DNA from: Bacteroidales bacterium
Lineage (GTDB): Bacteria; Bacteroidota; Bacteroidia; Bacteroidales; VadinHA17
NCBI GenBank assembly: GCA_016936435.1
Contig: JAFGXX010000133.1
Location: 1 to 38,638 of the forward strand
Length of the DNA stretch: 38,638 nucleotides
Direction: 5' to 3'
A program made the translations under genes and the position numbers. Under the pieces are notes generated by a model. The model had not been told where the DNA came from, made no database searches, and saw only the letters and a program-made list of their open reading frames with translations. Each line of letters begins with the position of its first letter. The first letter of the stretch is position 1. This document shows positions 31,135-38,638 of this stretch, one piece after another.

Positions 31135-31145
31135 AGATGTGTCAT
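31077..31145 (-). CDS. Phe/Tyr leader peptide (YFYFYYF)
   Basis: A 22-residue ORF with seven aromatic residues in a row at 12-18 (YFYFYYF), plus Tyr6 and Phe8; nine of 22 residues are Phe or Tyr. It is followed by a terminator and by pheA, whose operon makes exactly these amino acids. The ATG at 31145 has an AAGGA just upstream and lies 18 bp after the promoter's -7 box. Shortage of either charged tRNA-Phe or tRNA-Tyr should stall ribosomes here and relieve termination. The peptide itself is unlikely to have a separate job. Confidence 0.93.
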   Translation of the reverse strand: MTHLIYNFSAAYFYFYYFNRKQ

Positions 31146-31162
31146 TTCCTTAATTTGGCTTA

Positions 31163-31192
31163 CAAATGTAATTTAATATTTAAAATTTCAAA
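31163..31192 (-). promoter_or_regulatory. Promoter of the aromatic operon
   Basis: Minus strand TTTG (31192-31189), 18 bp, then TACATTTG (31170-31163), an exact TAnnTTTG -7 box with a fitting -33 box. The predicted start is near 31157, about 12 nt before the leader ATG. Confidence 0.75.
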
Positions 31193-31201
31193 AATAAGTA
31201 A

Positions 31202-31229
31202 GAAAAAATATTCATCCTGTTAAATATTT
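31202..31229 (-). terminator. Weak AT-rich hairpin at the end of the his operon
   Basis: Minus strand AAATATT (31229-31223) can pair with AATATTT (31212-31206), followed by a few T. It begins at the hisIE stop codon. The stem is A-T only, so some read-through into the aromatic operon is possible. Confidence 0.35.
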
Positions 31230-31840
31230 CAATTTTTATGTCGCTTTTTCAATACCTCTTCAATATCGTTAAGAGTAACTCCTTTTGTCCTGAGGAGAAT
31301 AAGAAGGTGGTAAAGAAGATCAGCCGTTTCGGAAGCGAAAAGTTCCCTGTTGTTGCCCAAAGCTTCAATTACCACTTCGACTGCTTCTTCTCCCACTTTC
31401 TGGGCTGCCCTGTTGATCCCTTCACTGAAGATGCGGTAAGTGTATGATCCTTCTGCCTCTTCGCTGATCCTGCTGTCTATAATTTTTTCGAGTTTGTACA
31501 AAAATCCCTGTGCCCTCTCTTCCCCGAAACAGGAATAAGTTCCCAGGTGGCATACCGGTCCTTTGGGTTCTGCCTTTATCAGGATGGTGTCATTATCGCA
31601 GTCGCTTGTTATTTCCTTAACGATCAAATAATTACCTGATGTTTCACCTTTGGTCCACAGCTTGTTCCTGCTCCTGCTGAAAAAGGTAACCCTGCCTTCC
31701 TGCAGTGTTTTTTCGTAGGCCTCCTTATTCATGAAGCCCACCATAAGTACCTGCAGGGTGGTGTTATCCTGGATTACCGCAGGTACAAGGCCGTTGAATT
31801 TTTCGAAATTGATATCGTTCATGGCGTTATTATTTTTCAT
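31229..31840 (-). CDS. hisI: Bifunctional PR-AMP cyclohydrolase / PR-ATP pyrophosphatase
   Basis: A 203-residue HisI-HisE fusion catalysing histidine steps 2 and 3. The HisI part (1-110) has the metal-binding SDCDNDT and the Cys/His set of VCHLGTYSCF. The HisE part (from about 112) is a helical MazG-like pyrophosphatase with GEEAVEVVIEA and ETADLLYHLLILL. The start at 31840 is 2 bp after the hisF stop; a second ATG seven codons in is a possible alternative. It is the last his gene, and a weak AT hairpin follows. HisIE fusions are usual in this phylum. Confidence 0.93.
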   Translation of the reverse strand: MKNNNAMNDINFEKFNGLVPAVIQDNTTLQVLMVGFMNKEAYEKTLQEGRVTFFSRSRNKLWTKGETSGNYLIVKEITSDCDNDTILIKAEPKGPVCHLGTYSCFGEERAQGFLYKLEKIIDSRISEEAEGSYTYRIFSEGINRAAQKVGEEAVEVVIEALGNNRELFASETADLLYHLLILLRTKGVTLNDIEEVLKKRHKN

Positions 31841-31842
31841 TT

Positions 31843-32598
31843 TTAAATTCTGACAGGGACACCCTCATTGTAAAGATATTCTTTCAGTTGGCTTATCTTA
31901 ATATCACCGTAATGGAAGATGCTTGCTGCCAGAGCTGCACTGCATCCGGTGCCGGAAAAGAGTTCGCTGAAGTGTTCCATCTTACCTGCGCCTCCCGAGG
32001 CTATCACGGGAATGTTAAGTTTTGATGCTGTTTCTCTGGTAATGCTGAGAGCAAAGCCTTCCCTGGTACCGTCGTTGTTCATCGAGGTAAGCAGTATCTC
32101 TCCTGCACCCAGTTCTTCAGCTCTTTTCGCCCAGACGAGAGTATCGAGTTCTGTCGGGGTTCTTCCCCCGTCGATATGTACAAACCAGCCGTTGCCGCGG
32201 AATTTTGTGTCGATGGCTGTTACCACACACTGGCTGCCGAATTCACGGGCTATATCGGTGATAAGATGCGGATTTCTTACCGCTGCCGAGTTAATGGTTA
32301 TTTTGTCGGCTCCGGCCTTAAGCATTACCGACACGTCGTCGATCGTATTTATACCACCGCCGACTGTAAAAGGTATATTTATTTTTGCGGCTATCCTTTC
32401 CACAAGGTTGGCCAGGGTTTTGCGGTTCTCTATTGTCGCTGTTATATCAAGGAAGACGAGTTCATCGGCACCCTGTTCTGCGTATGCTGCTGCCAGTTCA
32501 ACCGGATCGCCGGCGTCCCTGATATTGACAAAATTGACTCCCTTGACAGTCCGTCCGTCCCTGATATCGAGACAGGGGATTATTCGTTTCTTCAGCAT
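31843..32598 (-). CDS. hisF: Imidazole glycerol phosphate synthase, cyclase subunit
   Basis: A 251-residue TIM barrel that uses ammonia from HisH to make imidazole glycerol phosphate and AICAR. The two catalytic aspartates fall at the canonical positions, Asp11 (PCLDIRDGR) and Asp130 (VTAIDTKF), and phosphate-binding VGGGI and ASGGAGK segments are present. It overlaps hisA by 7 bp and is tightly followed by hisIE. Confidence 0.96.
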   Translation of the reverse strand: MLKKRIIPCLDIRDGRTVKGVNFVNIRDAGDPVELAAAYAEQGADELVFLDITATIENRKTLANLVERIAAKINIPFTVGGGINTIDDVSVMLKAGADKITINSAAVRNPHLITDIAREFGSQCVVTAIDTKFRGNGWFVHIDGGRTPTELDTLVWAKRAEELGAGEILLTSMNNDGTREGFALSITRETASKLNIPVIASGGAGKMEHFSELFSGTGCSAALAASIFHYGDIKISQLKEYLYNEGVPVRI

Positions 32599-33305
32599 AT
32601 ATCTTTCAGTTCTTTAAGCTTTATCTTTCCTTCGTACAGCGCCTTGCCGATAATGACACCTTCGCAACCTGCGTCTTTTACGTTTTCGATGTCGCGGAGC
32701 GACGATACTCCGCCACTGGCTATCAGATTTATGTCGACTTCATTTATTATCTCCCTGTAAAGTTCCGTCGCCGGTCCCTGTAACATACCGTCCTTCGACA
32801 CATCGGTACATATCACATACCTGAAACCTCTCATCCTGTAACCTTTAATAAATGATATAACATCTTCCTCCGATCTGCTCTGCCAGCCGTCAGTCATTAT
32901 CATTCTGCCGGTGGCGTCGGCTCCGAGGATGATCCTGTCGCTGCCATATTTCTCGAGCCATCTCATTGCTGTTTCGGGTGAATGAACTGCAATGCTTCCC
33001 GCAGTTATCTGCCGGGCTCCTGCATCAAAAGCAGTTCTGACGTCATCTTCGCTGCGGATCCCGCCCCCGAAATCAATAAGGAGCGAAGTGGAAGAGGCTG
33101 TTTTCCGGAGTATGTCTGCGTTCACTATTTTTTTTCTGCCGGCACCGTCGAGATCCACCATATGAAGATATCTTATTCCGTTATTCTCAAGTTCTTTAGC
33201 TACTTCAACAGGGTCTTCGTTATAGACCTTGCTCGTCGAAAAATCGCCACGTGTAAGACGCACGCACTTACCTCCCAGTATGTCGATCGCAGCTATTATT
33301 CTCAC
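32592..33305 (-). CDS. hisA: ProFAR isomerase
   Basis: A 237-residue TIM barrel, homologous to HisF, that isomerises ProFAR to PRFAR. Asp8 ([13 protein letters not shown]) and Asp130 (LGADATGR) are the catalytic pair, and FGGGIR and ASGGV are the phosphate-binding segments. The start codon is GTG at 33305 and overlaps the hisH stop as GTGA, a typical coupled arrangement. No in-frame ATG lies close enough to be better. Confidence 0.95.
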   Translation of the reverse strand: MRIIAAIDILGGKCVRLTRGDFSTSKVYNEDPVEVAKELENNGIRYLHMVDLDGAGRKKIVNADILRKTASSTSLLIDFGGGIRSEDDVRTAFDAGARQITAGSIAVHSPETAMRWLEKYGSDRIILGADATGRMIMTDGWQSRSEEDVISFIKGYRMRGFRYVICTDVSKDGMLQGPATELYREIINEVDINLIASGGVSSLRDIENVKDAGCEGVIIGKALYEGKIKLKELKDIC

Positions 33306-33880
33306 AGTTCTATAAAGTTTTTAAGTATTTTTTCTCCCGGTCCGGCGGATTTTTCAGGGTGAAACTGCGTAGCATAGAAATTGTCCTTTTGCATTGCAGC
33401 GCTGAATGGTACTATATATTCGCATACAGCTGTTGTACAGGGGCCTGTCTCCGCGTAGTAAGAATGTACAAAATAGAGATTCTCATCGGGCGAAATGCCG
33501 TTCAGCAGTGGTCCCTTAACAGTGATAAGGTTGTTCCATCCCATGTGAGGAACTTTGTCAGCGGGAGGGAAGAGCCTTACATCGGAGGGGAAGATGCCCA
33601 GGCAGGTGGTGTCGCCTTCTTCCGAATGTCGGCACATAAGCTGAAGGCCGAGACAGATACCTAGTACCGGCTGCTTTAGTGATATGATCAGTGTGTCGAG
33701 GTTTTTCTCCCTGAGGTATTTCATTGCAGAGGCGGCTTCTCCGACTCCCGGGAAGATCACCTTTCCGGCATTGAGGATCTCTTCGTGGTCGTCGGTGATG
33801 ACCGCCGTGCATCCGAGACGCTGAAGGGCATTCTGTACCGACCGTATGTTACCGGCATTATATTTTATTATTGCGATCAT
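33302..33880 (-). CDS. hisH: Imidazole glycerol phosphate synthase, glutaminase subunit
   Basis: A 192-residue class I glutamine amidotransferase that feeds ammonia to HisF. The nucleophile is Cys76 (GICLGLQLM), and His173 and Glu175 (QFHPEKS) complete the triad. The oxyanion-side PGVG motif is at 44-47. It overlaps both hisB and hisA by 4 bp. Confidence 0.95.
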   Translation of the reverse strand: MIAIIKYNAGNIRSVQNALQRLGCTAVITDDHEEILNAGKVIFPGVGEAASAMKYLREKNLDTLIISLKQPVLGICLGLQLMCRHSEEGDTTCLGIFPSDVRLFPPADKVPHMGWNNLITVKGPLLNGISPDENLYFVHSYYAETGPCTTAVCEYIVPFSAAMQKDNFYATQFHPEKSAGPGEKILKNFIEL

Positions 33881-34965
33881 AGTTGTCCTTTTGTTGAAGG
33901 GATCTTCCCTCCGGCAGTCTTTTCGGCTGCTTTCTTAAGGGCTTTTGCGAATGCCTTGAAGAGAGCTTCGATCTTATGGTGCTCATTGTCTCCTTCGGCT
34001 TTCATATTCAGGTTGCATTTTGCATTGTCGGAGAAGGATTTGAAAAAATGGTAGAACATTTCGGTGGGCATTTCTCCGATCTTACCTTGTGAAAAAGCAA
34101 CATCCCATACCAGCCAGGCTCTTCCTCCAAGGTCGATTGCAACCTGGGCCAGGCAATCATCCATAGGCAGAACAAAACTGTACCTTTCAATGCCTTTTTT
34201 TGAGCCCAGGGCTTTGCCGAAAGCATCTCCCAGACATATTGCTGTATCCTCTATCAGGTGATGACCGTCGTCGCCCCTGTCGCCTGAGGCCCTGACGCTG
34301 AGGTCGAAATTACCGTGCCGCGCTATCTGGTCGAGCATATGGTCGAAGAAAGCTATCCCGGTATTGATATTGCTTTTGCCGCTACCGTCAAGGTTGAGTT
34401 CAACCGTTATATCCGTTTCACCCGTTTTCCTCTTAACTTCTGCTTTTCTTGGCAGGGACAGGAGGAAACGTCTTATCTCATTCCAGTCGGTGGTTGAAAG
34501 AACTGCTTCCTCAGTCCTCTTGTCGCTGAAGAATATAACCCTGCATCCGAGATTCCTGGCAAATTCAATGTCGGTATATCTGTCGCCTATCACATATGAA
34601 TTTTCCATGTCGACACCCGAAGCCAGGTATTTTACAAGCATCGCAGTTCCAGGCTTACGTGTGGGGGCATTTTCGGCAGGAAGGCTTTTGTCGATGAAGA
34701 CTTCCCTGAACCTGACACCTTCACCCTCAAGTATGCCCGTCATTTTGTTGTGTGCAGGCCAGAAAGTCTCCTCAGGGAATAATGTCGTGCCAAGTCCGTC
34801 CTGGTTGGTGACCATAACCATTTCAAAGTCTGTCTCAGCTGCAATGCCAGACAGAGCAGTTATTGCACCGGGAATGAACATCAGTTTTTCGAGAGAGTCG
34901 ATCTGCTTATCTTCAGGTTCCCTCAGGACTGTTCCGTCACGGTCGATGAAAAGCACTTTCTTCAT
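33877..34965 (-). CDS. hisB: Bifunctional histidinol-phosphatase / IGP dehydratase
   Basis: A 362-residue fusion. The N-terminal HAD phosphatase (1-160) has the DxD nucleophile/acid pair Asp8 and Asp10 (FIDRDGTVL) and a GDRYTD motif. The C-terminal IGP dehydratase (from about 172) has [21 protein letters not shown] and [14 protein letters not shown] metal-binding histidines. The phosphatase lacks the Cys-His-Cys-Cys zinc loop of the E. coli enzyme; the matching stretch reads [18 protein letters not shown] believe this loop type is usual in Bacteroidota. It overlaps hisC and hisH by 4 bp each. Confidence 0.94.
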   Translation of the reverse strand: MKKVLFIDRDGTVLREPEDKQIDSLEKLMFIPGAITALSGIAAETDFEMVMVTNQDGLGTTLFPEETFWPAHNKMTGILEGEGVRFREVFIDKSLPAENAPTRKPGTAMLVKYLASGVDMENSYVIGDRYTDIEFARNLGCRVIFFSDKRTEEAVLSTTDWNEIRRFLLSLPRKAEVKRKTGETDITVELNLDGSGKSNINTGIAFFDHMLDQIARHGNFDLSVRASGDRGDDGHHLIEDTAICLGDAFGKALGSKKGIERYSFVLPMDDCLAQVAIDLGGRAWLVWDVAFSQGKIGEMPTEMFYHFFKSFSDNAKCNLNMKAEGDNEHHKIEALFKAFAKALKKAAEKTAGGKIPSTKGQL

Positions 34966-36002
34966 ATATCCATTGATTTTAAAAATTTTAAAAGTGTGTC
35001 GTTTTCCTTTCGGGTGCCTATTGTTATTCTCAGCGAATTACCTGCCACACTGCTTCTGTTTCTCACTATTATGCCATTGTCAACCAGGTATTTATATGTC
35101 TTTCCGGCATCTTTCACCTTTACAAGCAGGAAATTTGCATCGGAGGGCCACACTTTTTCTGTCATGTTGAGTTTCTCAAGTTCCAGTCTCATCCTTTCCC
35201 GTTCCGATTTTATCTTTCTGACCTGTCCGGTGAAATAGCTTCTGTTGGTTATTCTTCTCAGAACAGTTTTCTGATTGATGGTGCTTATGTTATAGGGAGG
35301 TTTGACCCTGTTTAAATAGTTAATTATTTCTGATGAAGCGAAAGCAATCCCTATTCTTGCCGATGCAAGGCCGTAAGCTTTGCTGAAGGTCTGCATCACT
35401 ATCAGATTGGGGTGACTGTCGATGGAATCTGTCAGCGAAGCTTGTCCGGAGAAGTCAATATATGCTTCATCGACGAGTACTATGCCCCGGAATGCTGAAG
35501 CTATCTTCAGTATGGTCTTCCTGTCGATACAGTTACCGGTTGGATTATTTGGGGAACATATAATGATCAGTTTTAATTTTTTGTCCTTAAGATGAGGAGC
35601 TGTTGCCGGGAAATCGATCTGGAAATTTTTGTCGAGCGGAACTGTAATGAAGTCAACATCATTTACCGAAGCTGAAACACCGTACATGCCGTATGTGGGC
35701 GAAAAAGCAAGGGCCCTGTCGGATGATGGGCTGCAGAAGATCCTGAAGCACAGGTCGATGATCTCGTCGCTTCCGTTTCCCAGGAAGATATTTTCGACAG
35801 GTATTCCTTTTATTTCCGAGACGGCTTTCTTAAGTTCGGCCTGTCTGGGGTCGGGGTACCTGTTAAGGGTACCGAAAGGATTCTCATTGGCATCAAGGAA
35901 AATGCCTGTCTTTCCCGTATATTCATCTCGTGCCGAGGAGTACGGAACAAGGTTCCTTATATTTGGTCGTACCAGTGAAGCCGGGTCAAACATTGCCTGC
36001 AT
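34962..36002 (-). CDS. hisC: Histidinol-phosphate aminotransferase
   Basis: A 346-residue fold-type I PLP enzyme. It has LDANENPFG (36-44), the PNNPTG motif (151-156), Asp178 in LVDEAYIDF, and the PLP lysine K208 in [15 protein letters not shown]. The first ATG at 36002 overlaps the end of hisD by 17 bp; the second ATG, at 35993, is equally possible and differs by three residues. It makes histidinol phosphate from imidazole acetol phosphate, upstream of the HisB phosphatase encoded next. Confidence 0.94.
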   Translation of the reverse strand: MQAMFDPASLVRPNIRNLVPYSSARDEYTGKTGIFLDANENPFGTLNRYPDPRQAELKKAVSEIKGIPVENIFLGNGSDEIIDLCFRIFCSPSSDRALAFSPTYGMYGVSASVNDVDFITVPLDKNFQIDFPATAPHLKDKKLKLIIICSPNNPTGNCIDRKTILKIASAFRGIVLVDEAYIDFSGQASLTDSIDSHPNLIVMQTFSKAYGLASARIGIAFASSEIINYLNRVKPPYNISTINQKTVLRRITNRSYFTGQVRKIKSERERMRLELEKLNMTEKVWPSDANFLLVKVKDAGKTYKYLVDNGIIVRNRSSVAGNSLRITIGTRKENDTLLKFLKSMDI

Positions 36003-37275
36003 ATTTTAATCTAATGGTTACCGCATTTTTATGTCCTTCGAGCTTTTCTGCTTCAGCCATAATCCCGACAGCGGGACCCAGGTTAAGGATTCCCTGCCTG
36101 CTTATCTCCTGGAAGGTGATCTTTTTCACAAAGCTGTCGACGGACAGGCCGCTGAAGGTTCTGGCAAAGCCGTTGGTGGGAAGAGTATGGTTGGTCCCCG
36201 ATGCATAGTCACCTGCACTTTCGCAACTATAGTTACCGATGAATACCGATCCTGCATTAACGACCCTTTCTGCCAGTCTGCCTGCGTCTTCTGCATTGAT
36301 TATCAGGTGTTCGGGGGCATAGAGGTTGCTGAAGTCGATGCAACTGACGATATCGTTCATCAGTATTGCCAGGCTGTTCATCAGCGAGTAGCCTGCGATG
36401 CTTTTTCTTGGAAGAAGCTGAAGCTGTTTTTCAACCTCTGTTTTTACGTTGGTCAGGAGCTCTTCATCATCGGTGAGGAAGAGGACCTGGCTGTCGGGTC
36501 CGTGCTCAGCCTGCGACAGAAGGTCAGCAGCAACAAAGGCAGGGTCGGCTGTCCTGTCTGCGATGACAAGTACTTCGCTTGGTCCTGCCGGCATGTCGAT
36601 GGCTATACCTTCCGACTGAACAATTTCCTTTGCTCTGGTAACGTACTGGTTGCCGGGTCCGAAAATTTTGTCTGCGGCAGGTATGGTTTCGGTGCCGTAA
36701 GCCATTGCGGCAATGGCCTGTGCTCCTCCTGCCCTGAATATTTCTGTTACTCCGGAAATTTTTGCACAGTATAGTATCAGCGGATCCGCCTCACCGTCAG
36801 AGTTCGGAGGCGTACACATTATTATCTTTTTACACCCGGCTATTGATGCCGGGATGGCGAGCATCAGTACTGTTGAGAAAAGAGGGGCAGAGCCGCCAGG
36901 GATGTAAAGCCCGGCTGTTTCGACAGGAACATTTTTTCTCCAGCATCTTACCCCCGGCATGGTTTCAACGACTTCTTCTGAAAGGAACTGAGCCCTGTGA
37001 AACTTTTCAATGTTGCTGCGTGCAATGTCAATAGCTTCCTTAAGTCCGGCTGACACCTTCTTTTCTGAATCATTGATCTCTGTCTGTGATATTTTAAGGC
37101 CTGTCAGCTCTGCCCTGTCGAACTGACGGGCATAATCCAGAAGAGCGGCATCACCCCTTCGCCTGACGTTTTCCATGATCTCTCTTACCGGTTTTTCGAT
37201 GTTGCCGGTTTCCATGAGTGGTCTTTTGCACAGGCTGTCCCAAATCTCTTTCGGAGGGTTGAATATAGTTTCCAT
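35986..37275 (-). CDS. hisD: Histidinol dehydrogenase
   Basis: A 429-residue zinc/NAD enzyme doing the last two oxidations to histidine. Landmarks are PGGSAPLFSTVLM, the GPSEVLVIAD signature, SQAEHGPDSQV with its zinc/catalytic His, and the C-terminal CESAGDYASGTNHTLPTNGFART with its ligands. The ATG at 37275 overlaps the hisG stop as TGATG. A longer in-frame start at 37392 would lie inside hisG and adds an arginine-rich tail absent from the family, so it is rejected. Confidence 0.95.
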   Translation of the reverse strand: METIFNPPKEIWDSLCKRPLMETGNIEKPVREIMENVRRRGDAALLDYARQFDRAELTGLKISQTEINDSEKKVSAGLKEAIDIARSNIEKFHRAQFLSEEVVETMPGVRCWRKNVPVETAGLYIPGGSAPLFSTVLMLAIPASIAGCKKIIMCTPPNSDGEADPLILYCAKISGVTEIFRAGGAQAIAAMAYGTETIPAADKIFGPGNQYVTRAKEIVQSEGIAIDMPAGPSEVLVIADRTADPAFVAADLLSQAEHGPDSQVLFLTDDEELLTNVKTEVEKQLQLLPRKSIAGYSLMNSLAILMNDIVSCIDFSNLYAPEHLIINAEDAGRLAERVVNAGSVFIGNYSCESAGDYASGTNHTLPTNGFARTFSGLSVDSFVKKITFQEISRQGILNLGPAVGIMAEAEKLEGHKNAVTIRLKYAGNV

Positions 37276-38132
37276 CAGAGTATCATTTTTTCTATTGGTA
37301 TCACGAGAATCCCTTCTGCTCCGGCATTTCTGAGCTGTTTTATCCTTTCCCAGAACTCGTCTTCGCGTACAACCGAATGAAGGCTGAACCATCCTTTCTC
37401 TGCTAGCGGCAGTATGGTAGGGCTTTTCATCCCCGGGAGTATTTTACATATTTCAGGTACAGCATGTTCAGGAGCATTGAGCAGTATGTATTTGTTCTCC
37501 CTTGCGCTTTTTACAGCTCTGATCCTGAAAAGGAGCTTATTAAGGATCTTTTTCTTTGCTGCCGACAGATTGTTGCTGCCGATGATCACAGCCTGACTTT
37601 TGAGGATAGTGATGACCTCACGTAAGCCATTGGTCATGAGGGTGCTTCCCGAGCTGACGATGTCGCAGACTGCATCGGCAAGTCCTATTCCCGGAGCTAT
37701 CTCAACGCTACCGCTGATCTCCTCTATCTCGGCTTTGATACCGTTGGCTGTGAAATATTCCGACAGCAGTGCAGGGTAACTTGTTGCAACTTTCTTGTTG
37801 TTGAAATATTCAGGACCGTCATATTGATCTTCCCTGGGTATGGCAAGGCTCAGACGGCATTGTGCAAAGCCCAGTTTTTCGAGTATGGTAACTTCTTTTT
37901 TCTTTTCAAATACCATATTTTCGCCCAGGATGCCAATGTCGGCCACCTGTTGTTCGACATACTGCGGGATGTCGTCATCTCTGAGAAAGAGTATTTCAAC
38001 GGGGAAGTTGACAGCTTTGGTTTTAAGCACCCCGCTTCCGTTGGAGAATTTTATTCCGCATTCTTCAAGCAGCTTTTTGGAGTTTTCGCTCAGACGTCCG
38101 CTTTTCTGGATCGCAATCTTCAGTTCGCTCAT
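37275..38132 (-). CDS. hisG: ATP phosphoribosyltransferase, long form
   Basis: A 285-residue enzyme joining ATP and PRPP, the committed step. Residues 1-210 form the two periplasmic-binding-protein-like catalytic lobes, with LKIAIQKSGRLSE at the start and the PRPP loop near DIVSSGSTLMTNGL. The remaining C-terminal 75 residues, beginning about ILLNAPEHAVPEICKILPGMKSP, are the ACT-like regulatory domain of the long (HisZ-independent) form, which binds histidine for feedback inhibition. It is the first his gene, 32 bp past the attenuator terminator, so it is under two layers of histidine control. Confidence 0.95.
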   Translation of the reverse strand: MSELKIAIQKSGRLSENSKKLLEECGIKFSNGSGVLKTKAVNFPVEILFLRDDDIPQYVEQQVADIGILGENMVFEKKKEVTILEKLGFAQCRLSLAIPREDQYDGPEYFNNKKVATSYPALLSEYFTANGIKAEIEEISGSVEIAPGIGLADAVCDIVSSGSTLMTNGLREVITILKSQAVIIGSNNLSAAKKKILNKLLFRIRAVKSARENKYILLNAPEHAVPEICKILPGMKSPTILPLAEKGWFSLHSVVREDEFWERIKQLRNAGAEGILVIPIEKMIL

Positions 38133-38164
38133 ATTTTATTTTTTTATGTCTTTGCTTCCGGCAG

Positions 38165-38203
38165 TAAATAAAAAACCCGTCGGAACTGCTCAGACGGGTT
38201 TTT
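38165..38203 (-). terminator. his attenuator terminator
   Basis: Minus strand AAAAACCCGTC pairs with GACGGGTTTTT (38203-38193 with 38181-38171; 11-nt loop), followed by further T. It ends 32 bp before hisG. The stem is symmetric and could also fold on the plus strand. Confidence 0.93.
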
Positions 38204-38225
38204 GATATTTTAAAGGTATATACTT

Positions 38226-38270
38226 ATCATCAGCACCACGCCCGGCAAAAGGTGAGTGAATGATGATGAT
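38226..38270 (-). promoter_or_regulatory. his attenuator: pause hairpin across the His codons
   Basis: The His-codon run contains ATCATCA (registers 38270-38264 or 38267-38261), complementary over 7 bp to TGATGAT (38232-38226) at the leader stop codon. This would be the 1:2 hairpin. I did not find a convincing antiterminator pairing with the terminator by eye; only four-base matches were seen. Confidence 0.55.
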
Positions 38271-38289
38271 ATGATATAACGCTATACAT
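38230..38289 (-). CDS. his leader peptide (HHH)
   Basis: A 19-residue ORF, MYSVISYHHHSLTFCRAWC, with three consecutive His codons at 8-10 and a TGA stop. It lies between a TAnnTTTG promoter and a terminator ahead of hisG. Three His in a row in a short ORF before the his operon is the classic sign of ribosome-mediated attenuation. The His run is shorter than the seven of enteric hisL. The Cys/Arg/Trp C-terminus after the His codons has no evident role. Confidence 0.9.
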   Translation of the reverse strand: MYSVISYHHHSLTFCRAWC

Positions 38290-38307
38290 TTCTTTATTAA
38301 ACCGATG

Positions 38308-38336
38308 CAAATATAAGATATTTTTAACAAATGCAA
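38308..38336 (-). promoter_or_regulatory. Promoter of the his operon
   Basis: Minus strand TTG (38336-38334), 18 bp, then TATATTTG (38315-38308), an exact TAnnTTTG -7 box. The predicted start is near 38302, about 12 nt before the leader ATG, the same spacing as for the Phe/Tyr leader. Confidence 0.7.
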
Positions 38337-38368
38337 TAAAGTGGTATGAAAAAGTAATTGGATTAGAA

Positions 38369-38591
38369 ATGTAAATGGAAAGATTGTGGTAGGGTTTGGG
38401 GTTCCTCGACCCGCCTTGCGGCGGGACTCGGAATGACAGTGGAGGTGTAAATGGAAGAAATGGGGTGGGTTTTGTGGTTCCTCGCCCCGCCTTGCGGCGG
38501 GACTCGGAATGACAGCGGAGGTGTAAATGGAAGAAATGGGGTGGGTTTTGTGGTTCCTCGCCCCGCCTTGCGGCGGGACTCGGAATGACAG
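38369..38591. repeat. 76-bp tandem repeat array with GC palindrome
   Basis: The units begin gttcctcg at 38401, 38477 and 38553, a constant 76-bp period. Each has ccgcc-ttgc-ggcgg as an internal palindrome, then ctcggaatgacag, then an A/G-rich tail of about 37 bp (gtaaatggaa...). A diverged tail (38369-38400) precedes the first unit. There are no unique spacers, so it is not a CRISPR. Similar 'cctcg ... ctcggaatgaca' elements are, from memory, common dispersed repeats in Bacteroidota. The 349 bp upstream of the his leader hold this array and no gene. Confidence 0.9.
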
Positions 38592-38620
38592 TGCCTTTTA
38601 TAGGTGGGGGAAGGGGTAGA

Positions 38621-38638
38621 GGGGCGGCTCGCCGCCCC
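38621..38638. repeat. GC palindrome at the right edge
   Basis: ggggcggc-tc-gccgcccc is a perfect 8-bp inverted repeat that ends exactly at the window boundary. It resembles the palindromic core of the neighbouring array and may begin another repeat unit or a terminator. Confidence 0.6.

Noticed and set aside
31008-31192. T-box or riboswitch in front of pheA
   Set aside because: No T-box sequence or ligand-type fold is seen, and the run of Phe/Tyr codons is explained by ribosome-mediated attenuation.
31919-32617. 232-codon plus-strand open frame
   Set aside because: Antisense to hisF, which has both catalytic Asp in place.
36031-36774. 247-codon plus-strand open frame
   Set aside because: Antisense to hisD; Cys/Phe-rich with no domain sense.
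37276-37392. N-terminal extension of hisD from 37392
   Set aside because: It lies inside hisG and encodes an Arg/Lys-rich tail not seen in the family; the TGATG overlap start is better.
38369-38591. CRISPR array
   Set aside because: The 76-bp units are repeated whole, with no unique spacers, and no cas gene is present.

Overview
The window looks like a chromosomal segment of a Bacteroidota bacterium, probably of the order Bacteroidales. The evidence is: exact TAnnTTTG -7 promoter boxes ahead of several operons, weak or absent Shine-Dalgarno sequences, a polysaccharide-degradation gene block, a fused DAHP synthase/chorismate mutase, and a compact histidine operon in the order hisG-D-C-B-H-A-F-IE. 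No rRNA, tRNA, CRISPR array, transposase or phage gene was found. All calls come from reading the sequence and from remembered family motifs; no search was run.

Region 1 (1-6108). A short 40-bp tandem duplication is followed by a short-chain dehydrogenase (+). Convergent to it is a three-gene minus-strand unit: an uncharacterised helical protein with a HEPN-like R-x4-H motif, a membrane-anchored STAND NTPase with a long coiled coil and WD40-type C-terminus, and an exported TPR/beta-barrel protein translationally coupled to it (TAATG). This unit is the best candidate for an undescribed system of proteins in the window.

Region 2 (6203-23887). A carbohydrate-degradation locus that suits rhamnogalacturonan-I. 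The minus-strand run is a CBM9-like/PKD protein, a GH105 unsaturated rhamnogalacturonyl hydrolase, a CE12-type acetylesterase, a GH2 enzyme and a GH106 alpha-L-rhamnosidase. A second, paralogous GH2 gene lies divergently on the plus strand. Beyond it are a DUF5009/HGSNAT-like membrane protein (-) and a plus-strand group of a Tat-exported Gfo/Idh/MocA oxidoreductase, a DUF6807 (PmoA-like) protein and a NIPSNAP lipoprotein. No SusC/SusD pair or regulator is present. The spacers carry dispersed hairpin repeats.

Region 3 (23975-38289). Three amino-acid biosynthesis units are stacked head to tail on the minus strand: the complete his operon (8 genes), an aromatic operon (pheA, aminotransferase, tyrA, DAHP synthase/chorismate mutase, aroA), and a lone trpB of the TrpB2 type. 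Each has its own TAnnTTTG promoter, a tiny leader ORF and a rho-independent terminator just before the first gene. The leader peptides carry the cognate residues: HHH for his, the seven-residue run YFYFYYF for the Phe/Tyr operon, and WLW for trpB. For trpB the mutually exclusive pause, antiterminator and terminator helices can be drawn by hand. This is ribosome-mediated transcription attenuation used three times in series, and it is the clearest finding here.

The right edge (38369-38638) is a 76-bp tandem repeat array with an internal GC-rich palindrome.
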